Positions 24,583 through 34,264 of a stretch of DNA of 37,018 nt are shown in pieces. Position 1 is the first letter of the stretch; each line of letters opens with the position of its first letter. Under the pieces are notes generated by a model. It worked only from the letters and a program-made list of their open reading frames with translations. It was not told the origin of the DNA and made no database searches. The DNA is from Clostridia bacterium DTU025 (lineage in GTDB: Bacteria > Bacillota > DTU025). The translations under genes and the position numbers were made by a program. The stretch is taken from NCBI GenBank assembly GCA_001513145.1, contig LFSP01000006.1:1-37018 (forward strand), read 5' to 3'.

Positions 24583-25197
24583 TCAGGGGCTCATCCTTTC
24601 CCTTCGTCCCGGCTCGTTCCCTGCGCCGCCCGGCCCACCCGGCTTCACCGGCCAGCCCGCGGCGCCCAGTCTCATCCACACCCCGGCGGCGGCGATGCAC
24701 TTCAGGACATCTCCCGGAAGGTAGGGGATCACGCCTACGGATACGGCCTGCGCGAGGCCGATCCTGGCCACCTGTGCCAACCGCGCCACTCCCAGCATGT
24801 CCACGACGACTATGCCTCCGACGGCAGCACCTAAAGCGCCCGCCGCAGCCCTCCCCAGCTTTCCGCCTGGCCCCATCCGCAGGGCCAGCCTAGCCACCAG
24901 TGAGCACACCGCTGCCCCGGGGACGAACCCCACAAGGTAGCCTCCGGTTGGGCCCAGGATCATCCCTGCTCCAGACCTGCCCCCTGAGAACACCGGCATG
25001 CCCAGGGCGCCCGCCAGCAAGTACACCACCTGGCTCAGCGCGGCTTCACGCGGCTCAAGGAGAAGCCCGCTCAGCATCACTCCGAGCGTCTGCGCCGTGA
25101 CTGGGACGGGGCTCCACGGCAGGTCGACGGCGATCCAAGATAGCACAGCCGTCACGGATGCCATCAGCGCGACTCTGGCCATGTTCCTCAGCATCAT
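24583..25197 (-). CDS. bioY: BioY biotin ECF-transporter S component
   Basis: Substrate-binding membrane subunit for biotin uptake. 204 residues starting at ATG 25197 (a second ATG follows at 25194), with GAGGGG upstream; the 21 extra codons further up cross a leader hairpin. Family motifs: SPVPVTAQTLGVMLSGLLLEP, QVVYLLAGALGMPVFSGG, GPTGGYLVGFVPGA and IPYLPGDVLKC. About six membrane segments. No EcfA/EcfT genes are present here, so it would share the energising module or act alone. The C-terminal tail is basic and Gly/Pro-rich. It lies between rpmH and the origin, not a usual place, suggesting insertion of a singleton gene. Confidence 0.92.
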   Translation of the reverse strand: MMLRNMARVALMASVTAVLSWIAVDLPWSPVPVTAQTLGVMLSGLLLEPREAALSQVVYLLAGALGMPVFSGGRSGAGMILGPTGGYLVGFVPGAAVCSLVARLALRMGPGGKLGRAAAGALGAAVGGIVVVDMLGVARLAQVARIGLAQAVSVGVIPYLPGDVLKCIAAAGVWMRLGAAGWPVKPGGPGGAGNEPGRRERMSP

Positions 25198-25220
25198 AGC
25201 GCCGCCCCTCTCTTCTGCGC

Positions 25221-25260
25221 GTGGCATGCACCGCGCAGCGTTCCGCGCGGTGCTGGCCAC
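25221..25260 (-). promoter_or_regulatory. Long hairpin at the 5' end of the bioY transcript
   Basis: A 9-bp perfect inverted repeat (GCACCGCGC at 25228-25236, GCGCGGTGC at 25245-25253; 8-base loop) is extended past a 2x2 mismatch by a further 5 bp (GTGGC/GCCAC, 25221-25225 and 25256-25260). It would begin within a base or two of the predicted bioY start of transcription. No T tract follows, so it is not a simple terminator. Confidence 0.55.
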
Positions 25261-25298
25261 ACACTAAGAAGTGTAACGTCCATTGGGGGCGGCATCAA
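25261..25298 (-). promoter_or_regulatory. bioY promoter with a small palindrome over the -10
   Basis: On the minus strand TTGATG (25298-25293), 17 bases, then TACACT (25275-25270). ACACT-aaga-AGTGT (25261-25274) overlaps the -10 and start site and could be an operator. It does not match the usual BirA operator. Confidence 0.45.
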
Positions 25299-25308
25299 CC
25301 GCGGAACG

Positions 25309-25326
25309 TGAAAAGCCCGCTTTTCA
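25309..25326. repeat. Palindrome TGAAAAGC-CC-GCTTTTCA
   Basis: An 8-bp perfect inverted repeat with a 2-base centre, just upstream of the bioY -35 and before the plus-strand promoter candidate at 25344. Protein-binding site or hairpin; role unknown. Confidence 0.4.
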
Positions 25327-25343
25327 GGACGGCCCGGCTCCGA

Positions 25344-25373
25344 TTGCCTCCTGACCTGCGGCTCTGGTATGAT
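25344..25373 (+). promoter_or_regulatory. Possible plus-strand promoter at the left edge of the origin
   Basis: TTGCCT (25344-25349), 18 bases, TATGAT (25368-25373). Transcription would run through the DnaA-box region toward the GHKL-HTH gene, about 540 bases away. Confidence 0.4.
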
Positions 25374-25385
25374 GGAAATCGCAAA

Positions 25386-25404
25386 CCGGTGAATATTTCA
25401 CCGG
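25386..25404. promoter_or_regulatory. Operator-like palindrome CCGGTGAA-TAT-TTCACCGG
   Basis: Perfect 8-bp arms with a 3-base centre, located about +6 to +24 relative to the preceding promoter candidate. Such a symmetric site just after a start of transcription suggests a repressor site. It is not followed by a T tract. Confidence 0.45.
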
Positions 25405-25445
25405 CGACCGCTTACATCTGTGAGTATTGCCAGCCCTGGGCCGTT

Positions 25446-25868
25446 TTATGCACAGTCTGTGGATTGTTCTGTGGACAACGTGTGCGAATTGCGTGGGTTT
25501 TCCCCGAACGCCCGATAATGGGCGCGATCCATCGAGAAATCTCCTGTGGGCAAAGGCATAAAAACCCCCTTACCTCGGGTTTCGCAGGTGAAAGCGTTCA
25601 CATTAGTCTGCTCCAATGGCGGTAGGATATCCACAGTTGGATGTGGAATACTTGTGTATGATGTGTGGGCGACCGGCGGGTCGCGAGTACCTGCTGAAGA
25701 GTTTTCAACATGTGTGGAAAACGCTGTGGATAACTTGGAGCCCGGATCGAGGGCGCGTGGGCTCCCGACGATAGGCGCTAGCAGGTTTCGGAGAAAGGAG
25801 TATAATAGTCGGTCAATTTCGAACATCTCTAGCTGGCGTCCCTTTTGTCCACAGATCTCTGTGGATTG
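25446..25868. other. oriC: Origin of replication, left DnaA-box cluster
   Basis: Matches to TTATnCACA: TTATGCACA at 25446-25454 (perfect) and, on the other strand, TGTGGATAA at 25725-25733 (perfect TTATCCACA). One-mismatch copies: 25470-25478, 25627-25635, 25713-25721 and 25845-25853. Weaker two-mismatch copies: 25458-25466, 25642-25650 and 25860-25868. The stretch has no convincing gene; the 116-codon open frame at 25546 simply reads across the boxes. This cluster, left of dnaA, plus the one right of dnaA form a bipartite origin as in Bacillus. Confidence 0.88.
25778..25806 (+). promoter_or_regulatory. Promoter candidate for the GHKL-HTH gene and dnaA
   Basis: A perfect TATAAT at 25801-25806 with a poor -35 (CTAGCA) 17 bases upstream. 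It lies between the strongest DnaA box (25725) and two more (25845, 25860), so DnaA could regulate it. It is 118 bases before the gene at 25924 and is the nearest good -10 upstream of dnaA. Confidence 0.45.
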
Positions 25869-25923
25869 CCTGTTGAAAGGTGTCGCGGTGACATGATCCC
25901 GAAAGGGCGGAGGGCACTTAGGA

Positions 25924-26970
25924 ATGAGCTTCTTCAAGCTGTGGTTTGGCAAAGTGGATAAGTCTCCAGCCCAGCTAAACACGGTTGCGGCCGAGGCGCC
26001 GTCGCCTGTAGAAGCGCATACTCCGTCATACAGCGTACGCATAGCATCGTATGATTCCCTAACGTCTCTGCCCCGCACATTCGATCTTGCAGGTTCCGAC
26101 TTCAGCAAGGTAGTGGAAGATGCATCCGCCAAGGTGTACGCGCTCTGCCGCGAAAAAGGCGGCAGTATCCCATATATAGTGCTGCGCGAAGCCCTTGAGA
26201 ATCTCATTCACGCCGACTTTCGTGACGCCATCGTCACCGTGTTCCCCGACGGTAACACGGTGCGCATCTCGGACCACGGTCCAGGCATATCTGACGTCCG
26301 CCGGGCGTTCCAGCCTGGATTCACTACGGCCTCAGGAAAGCTGCTGTCTAACATAAAAGGCGTGGGCTCCGGTCTCCCAATAATAAAGGAATCCATGGAG
26401 CTGATGGGGGGCACCGTCACGATCGAAGAGAACCTGGACTGCGGCTGTGTGCTGACCATCTCGTCCACGCATGTGCCGCCACCCGCCTCCGAACCCGATG
26501 CGGATCCGTCCGATCATGAGCGGGGCCAGGAGCCAGACTTCGAAGCTCCGTCGCGGTTTCCCGAATCTTCGAAAGCCTCTTCCTCCGCTGAATTGCGCAA
26601 GCGGTCTGGGGATATGCTAACTTCTGCCATGCCGGCTAGCGCGGCTGATCCGATGCAGGAAGTCCAGGCCGTTCAGTCGAAGATGGAGCAGGGTCAGCCG
26701 AAATCGAAAGCATCCGGTGATGGCCACGAGCTTTCTGACGAGGCCATCGACGCCGCCCTGACGTCACGCCAGAAGAAGGTTTTCCTGCTCATAGCGGAGA
26801 TGGGGGAGGTGGGCCCCTCCGTGGTCACCAAGGAGCTGGACATAAGCCTGAGCACTGCTTACAGAGACCTGGTGACGCTGGAGGAGCTCAACCTGGTGGT
26901 GAGCATGGAAGGCGGCAAACGCAAGCTGACCCGCAGAGGCATCGACTTCCTCGGCTACATCTTCAAGTAG
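25924..26970 (+). CDS. GHKL-type ATPase domain fused to a C-terminal helix-turn-helix domain
   Basis: 348-residue protein encoded inside the origin, immediately upstream of dnaA. The ATP-binding domain of the histidine-kinase/anti-sigma/GyrB superfamily occupies about residues 60-185. The N box is E89-ALE-N93 (REALENLIHA), G1 is D117-HGPGI, and G2 is G146-VGSGL. No phospho-accepting His domain, receiver or membrane helix is visible, so it is not a standard sensor kinase. A polar, probably disordered linker (about 190-275) leads to a winged-helix domain (about 276-348: LTSRQKKVFLLIAEMG, SVVTKELDISLSTAYRDLVTLEELNLV). The ATG lies behind GGAGGG. It is probably cotranscribed with dnaA 39 bases downstream. 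Inference: an ATP-responsive DNA-binding regulator of initiation or sporulation. I know no named family. Confidence 0.8.
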   Translation: MSFFKLWFGKVDKSPAQLNTVAAEAPSPVEAHTPSYSVRIASYDSLTSLPRTFDLAGSDFSKVVEDASAKVYALCREKGGSIPYIVLREALENLIHADFRDAIVTVFPDGNTVRISDHGPGISDVRRAFQPGFTTASGKLLSNIKGVGSGLPIIKESMELMGGTVTIEENLDCGCVLTISSTHVPPPASEPDADPSDHERGQEPDFEAPSRFPESSKASSSAELRKRSGDMLTSAMPASAADPMQEVQAVQSKMEQGQPKSKASGDGHELSDEAIDAALTSRQKKVFLLIAEMGEVGPSVVTKELDISLSTAYRDLVTLEELNLVVSMEGGKRKLTRRGIDFLGYIFK

Positions 26971-26983
26971 ACATGGTCCATGT
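26971..26983. promoter_or_regulatory. Palindrome between the GHKL-HTH gene and dnaA
   Basis: ACATGG-T-CCATGT, a perfect 6-1-6 inverted repeat that starts on the base after the GHKL-HTH stop codon, in the 39-base gap before dnaA. With a one-base centre it cannot form a good hairpin, which favours a protein-binding site; which protein is unknown. Confidence 0.45.
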
Positions 26984-27009
26984 ATTTCTGTCATGTGAGG
27001 GGTAACTAA

Positions 27010-28494
27010 GTGTCCCAAGAGATCTTTGCGCTTTGGGCAGACGTTCTTCAAGTGCTGGAAGGGGAACTGTCCCGTCCAAGCTTCGATGCTTGGCTGAGGA
27101 CGAGTGTCCCTGTGGCTTGGTCAGACGATACCATCGTCGTCCAGGTGCCGCACGATTTCGCCCGCGACTGGCTGGAGACGCGATACTCTCACTTGATCGC
27201 TTCCACCATGCGCGATCTGGCCGGCAAACCGTATACCGTGCGCTTCGTTGCCAAGGAGGCCGGCGCGGCCAGCGCCACCGCGCAGGCGCAAGGCCAAACC
27301 CAGGCCCAGGCCCCCGCGGCAAGCCCAGATCAAGCGGCGGAGCACCGAGATGGCTCGCAGCGAGGCCCTGAGGCGAGGTCTGGCGGGAGCGATGCCCCAA
27401 AGCAGACAGCGACTGCGTCTGACGCGCGACCTGCGCCGAGCGTAGCCGTGACTGACGACGCGCCGCCCACCACCGTCTTGAACCCGAAATACACTTTTGA
27501 GACTTTCGTCGTCGGCCTCTCCAATCGGTTTGCCCATGCCGCGGCCATGGCGGTGTCGGAAGCCCCGGGCAAGACCTACAATCCTCTTTTCGTGTACGGA
27601 GGGGTGGGCCTAGGAAAGACCCACTTGATGCAGGCCGTAGGCCACCAGGTGCTGCAGCTGTATCCAGGCGCCAGGGTAGTGTATGTTCCATGCGAGCAGT
27701 TCACCAATGAGCTGATCAACGCCATCCGCTTCGAGACCACCGATGCCTTCCGCGAGCGGTACCGTAACGTTGATGTGCTGCTCATCGACGACATCCAGTT
27801 TCTCGCCGGCAAGGAGCGCACTCAGGAGGAGTTCTTCCACACGTTCAACACCCTCTACGAGGCTGGCAAGCAGATAGTGATCTCGTCAGACCGCCCTCCC
27901 AAGGACATCGCCACCCTCGAGAGCAGGCTGCGCTCGAGGTTCGAATGGGGCCTGATCACCGACATCCAGGCTCCCGACTTTGAAACGAAGATGGCTATCC
28001 TGAACAAGAAGGCCGCCGCTGAGGGCCTCGACGTGCCGCAGGACGTTTTCCAGTATATCGCCCAGCACGTGCATTCAAACATCCGCGAGCTGGAAGGCGC
28101 CTTGATCCGCGTGACGGCCTTCGCCGCCCTGAACAAGAAGCCCCTCAGCGTGGAGGTGGCGGCCGAGGCGATGCGCGACATCCTGCCCTCGGCCAGGTCC
28201 AGGCAGCTGACGGCGGAGATGATTCAGCAGGTGGTGGCGGACTATTACCACATCGACGTCGCCGAAATGAAATCGAAGACGCGCGTGCGCATGGTGTCTC
28301 TGCCCAGGCAGATCGCCATGTACCTCTGCCGTGAGCTCACTGACATGTCGCTTCCGAAGATCGGCGAGGAGTTCGGCGGGCGCGACCATACCACCGTCAT
28401 CCACGCCTGCGAGAAGATCCAGCAGGATCTCAGGAACGATGCGGCACTGGAGGCCGACATCAAAGACATAATCGCCCGTCTCCACAAGAGATAG
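27010..28494 (+). CDS. dnaA: Chromosomal replication initiator protein DnaA
   Basis: AAA+ initiator that binds DnaA boxes and opens the origin. 494 residues, start GTG behind GAGGGG. Domain I is about 1-85 (LWADVLQVLEGELSRPSFDAWL). Domain II, about 88-150, is long and low-complexity, rich in Ala, Gln and Pro. Domain III has Walker A GGVGLGKT with K203 and Walker B LLIDDIQFL with D260-D261. Domain IV carries the DNA-recognition signature GGRDHTTVIHA with R458-D459-H460. It lies between two DnaA-box clusters, with dnaN downstream. Confidence 0.98.
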   Translation: MSQEIFALWADVLQVLEGELSRPSFDAWLRTSVPVAWSDDTIVVQVPHDFARDWLETRYSHLIASTMRDLAGKPYTVRFVAKEAGAASATAQAQGQTQAQAPAASPDQAAEHRDGSQRGPEARSGGSDAPKQTATASDARPAPSVAVTDDAPPTTVLNPKYTFETFVVGLSNRFAHAAAMAVSEAPGKTYNPLFVYGGVGLGKTHLMQAVGHQVLQLYPGARVVYVPCEQFTNELINAIRFETTDAFRERYRNVDVLLIDDIQFLAGKERTQEEFFHTFNTLYEAGKQIVISSDRPPKDIATLESRLRSRFEWGLITDIQAPDFETKMAILNKKAAAEGLDVPQDVFQYIAQHVHSNIRELEGALIRVTAFAALNKKPLSVEVAAEAMRDILPSARSRQLTAEMIQQVVADYYHIDVAEMKSKTRVRMVSLPRQIAMYLCRELTDMSLPKIGEEFGGRDHTTVIHACEKIQQDLRNDAALEADIKDIIARLHKR

Positions 28495-28514
28495 GCTCAG
28501 GGTGTTGATGTCTT

Positions 28515-28744
28515 TGTGGACATGCTGTGAAAAGCGTGTTGAAAAGCGGTTGAAAGCTGCCCTGCCTTTCTCCTCCTGTGGATATGTGTGAGGATCTGCT
28601 ATCAAATCCTCTTTGCAATCCACAGGGCTTTCCACCACCAGGCGCCAAGCGTAGCTGTGGAGTTAACACTTATCCAGATATCCACAGGCTCTACTACTAC
28701 GACGGCTGACGTACATTATCCTAATAAGGTATTACTCATAGTAG
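28515..28744. other. oriC: Origin of replication, unwinding side (DnaA boxes, DnaA-trio-like element, AT-rich stretch)
   Basis: Between dnaA and dnaN. DnaA-box-like sites: TGTGGATAT (28577-28585), TTATCCAGA (28670-28678) and ATATCCACA (28678-28686), each one mismatch from TTATCCACA; weaker two-mismatch copies at 28515-28523, 28616-28624 and 28656-28664. The last strong box is followed by GGCT and then CTACTACTAC (28691-28700), the spacing and sequence expected of DnaA-trio elements that load DnaA on single strands. An AT-rich stretch with TACATTATCC and TAATAAGGTATTACT (28712-28735) follows as the probable melting region. The layout matches the basal unwinding system known from Bacillus. Confidence 0.85.
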
Positions 28745-28787
28745 CCAGGTATGCCTGTCAGACAGGTTTCTGGGGAGGTTAGGTAGC

Positions 28788-29921
28788 GTGAAAATCTCTT
28801 GCTCTAAAGCGGCCCTTGTAAACGGAATACAAGCGGTGTACAGAGCCGTGGCAGCCAAACCGGCCATGGCCGTGCTTTCCGGGATCCTCATGGAGACTAC
28901 ATCGCAGGGGCTGCGCATCGTAGCCTACGATCTCGACCTCGGCATCGAGACTTTCATCCCCGTCACCATCGAACGAGACGGAGCCATGGTGCTACCGGCC
29001 AGGTACATCTCCGACATCACCAGGAGGCTTCCTCACGCGGAGGTGTCAATCACGTACCGCGAGGACATCCACGCGGCGGAAATCGTCTCGGAGAGGTCTT
29101 CCTTCACGGTGAAGACCATGCCCGCTGCGGAGTACCCGGCGCTGCCGGAGATCGCCGCGAGCCACACTTGGATGATCCCGGAGACGGGGCTGAAGACCAT
29201 GATCAGGAGAACACTGCCGGCCGCTGCCACCGATGATTCCAGGGCGGTCCTGACCGGTCTGTCCATCACTTTGGAGCGAGACAGGCTGATGATGATCGCC
29301 ACCGACTCGTTCCGCCTGGCCCATCGCGTGATGGCGCTAGAGGGTGGGCTGGAGGAAACGGCCTCAGCCGTGATCCCTGCGAAGGCCATGGCAGAGATCG
29401 AGAGGAACCTGTCCGCTGAGGGCGACCGGCTGGTGTCTCTGGCCCTCACCGACAAGTACGCCATGGTGCAGGTGGGGCCCACCACCTACATAACCAGGCT
29501 GCTGGAGGGGCAGTTCCCCAACGTCAAGCAGGTGTTCCCGCAGAACATCCCCACGAAGATCACGTGCGACAGGCTTCAGCTCCTGGAGTCTGTGGACAGG
29601 GTGTCCATAATGTGCAAGGACGAGCTCAGTGCCGTTCGCATGTCGTACACTGGCGATCAGGGAATGGCCTCCGGCTTCCTCACCATAAGCGCCGTGACGC
29701 CCGAGGCTGGCCACGCGGTGGAGGACATACCCGTGTCACTGCAGGGGGCCGCCGACGTGCAGGTGGCGATGCGCGCCAGGTACATAAGGGACGTGTTGCG
29801 CGTGCTTGACGGCGAAGAGGTGACGCTGGGATACACCAGCTTCCGTCACCCAGTTGAGGTCAAGGACCCTTCCGATACTGACTACACGTACCTGTTGATG
29901 CCGGTGACGTCCCCAGCATGA
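28788..29921 (+). CDS. dnaN: DNA polymerase III beta subunit (sliding clamp)
   Basis: Ring-shaped processivity clamp, 377 residues in three repeats of the clamp fold (about 1-125, 126-250 and 251-377). MKISCSKAALVNGIQAVYRAV, the mid-protein ATDSFRLAHRVM, and the C-terminal YTYLLMPV, which forms the partner-binding pocket edge, are canonical. The start is GTG 28788 behind GGGGAGG. It follows the unwinding region and overlaps yaaA by 4 bases. Confidence 0.97.
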   Translation: MKISCSKAALVNGIQAVYRAVAAKPAMAVLSGILMETTSQGLRIVAYDLDLGIETFIPVTIERDGAMVLPARYISDITRRLPHAEVSITYREDIHAAEIVSERSSFTVKTMPAAEYPALPEIAASHTWMIPETGLKTMIRRTLPAAATDDSRAVLTGLSITLERDRLMMIATDSFRLAHRVMALEGGLEETASAVIPAKAMAEIERNLSAEGDRLVSLALTDKYAMVQVGPTTYITRLLEGQFPNVKQVFPQNIPTKITCDRLQLLESVDRVSIMCKDELSAVRMSYTGDQGMASGFLTISAVTPEAGHAVEDIPVSLQGAADVQVAMRARYIRDVLRVLDGEEVTLGYTSFRHPVEVKDPSDTDYTYLLMPVTSPA

Positions 29922-30145
29922 TGACGACGCTGCGGATCCACACCGACTACATCCAGCTGGGGGCAGCCCTCAAGCTTGCCGGGCTCGTGGGGGCCGGGAG
30001 CGAGGCCAAGCACTGGATCTCCGATGGTGCCGTGAAGGTCAACGGCCAGGTGGAGACCAGGCGCGGGCGCAAGCTCCGTCCGGGCGACGTGTTGGAGTTC
30101 GCAGGCAAGCAGGTGATGATTCGCAGTGTGGGTGAATCGGATTGA
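29918..30145 (+). CDS. yaaA: S4-domain RNA-binding protein YaaA (RlbA)
   Basis: 75-residue protein consisting of a single S4 domain (IQLGAALKLAGLVGAGSEAK, then VKVNGQVETRRGRKLRPGDVLEF). In Bacillus the equivalent gene lies between dnaN and recF and is linked to ribosome assembly. The ATG overlaps the dnaN stop, and its own end overlaps recF by 20 bases, so the three are coupled. Confidence 0.94.
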   Translation: MMTTLRIHTDYIQLGAALKLAGLVGAGSEAKHWISDGAVKVNGQVETRRGRKLRPGDVLEFAGKQVMIRSVGESD

Positions 30146-31254
30146 GCTTACGGACTTCCGCAACTTCCGGCACGTTGCGATCGAGCTGGCGAAGGGCCTC
30201 AACCTCTTCCTCGGCCTGAACGCGCAGGGCAAGACCAACCTGCTGGAGTCGGTCTACGCTGCGTCCACAGGCGGGAGTTACCGCGCTGCCCGCGACGCCG
30301 ACATGATCCGATGGGGGCAGCCGCTGTTCCGGATCCAGCTGCAAGTCCAAAGGAGCCTGGGGCCGGTACGGCTGGAGCTCAGCGTTTCGGCGTCAGGTCG
30401 CCGGTTGGCAAGGGTGAACGGATCCAGGAGGGTGCGGCCATCGGAGCTCTCGGACTACCTCAACGTGGTGATGTTCACGCCGGATCACCTCAACCTGGTG
30501 AAGGGTCCTCCCTCCGAAAGGCGGCGCTTTCTTGACGTTGAGATAAGCCAAGTCAGCCCGGCCTATCGCAGCTGGCTAGAGACCTATAACAAGGCGCTGG
30601 CGCAGCGAAACGCCCTGCTGAAGCAGATGGGCCAGGGAAGGTTCAGCGTGAAGACGGATCCAAGCGCCGAAGGGCAGCTGCTGAGGGCCTGGGACCAGCA
30701 GCTGGTGGGTGCCGGGGCGAGGATTACGGTGCGCAGGGCCCAGGTGGTGCTGGACTTGAGCGGGCGGGCCCGTGACGCCCACAGGAGGATAGCCGGGGAC
30801 GAAGCTGAGCTGGCGCTGGTCTATCGCCCATCGGTGGAATGCCCGGAAGGCGGCGTCGAAGAGGTGGCGGAGGCCTTCAGGCTCCGCCTTGCGCAGCTTC
30901 GCCAGGCGGAGCTGACGCGCGGCGTCACGCTGGCAGGGCCTCACAGGGATGACTTCAGGTTCGAGCTGGACGGCGTCGATCTGGGCGCCTTCGGATCGCA
31001 GGGGCAGCAGAGGAGCGCGGTGCTGGCGCTGAAGCTGGCCGAAGTGGACTTCATCACCGAAAGGGTGAGCGAACGGCCTGTCCTGCTTCTTGACGACGTG
31101 CTCTCGGAGCTGGACGCCGGCAGGCGGATCCGCCTCATGGAGCTTGTGGAGAGCGGGTGCCAGGCCCTCTTGACCAGCGTGGAGCCGGGTTGCGTGGGGC
31201 TGATGCCCGACGGCGCCAGAGTGTTCGCCATAGCACACGGGGAGGTTTCTGACA

Positions 31255-34235
<2,981 letters not shown>

Positions 34236-34264
34236 TGATTCGATTTGAGTAGAGGTGTGAACGC

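Noticed and set aside
25558-25583. Minus-strand terminator AAACCC/GGGTTT followed by TTTTT
   Set aside because: Stem is only 6 bp with a 9-base loop, and no minus-strand gene ends here.
25546-25896. 116-codon open frame in the origin, plus strand
   Set aside because: It reads straight through DnaA boxes and a promoter, shows no domain and lacks a proper ribosome site.
25446-26207. 253-codon minus-strand frame across the origin and the start of the GHKL-HTH gene
   Set aside because: Crosses DnaA boxes and opposes a gene with clear ATP-site motifs; no ribosome site.
28706-28735. dnaN promoter CTGACG-18-TATTAC
   Set aside because: Two mismatches in the -10, and it lies in the AT-rich unwinding region where chance matches are expected; not supported enough to list.
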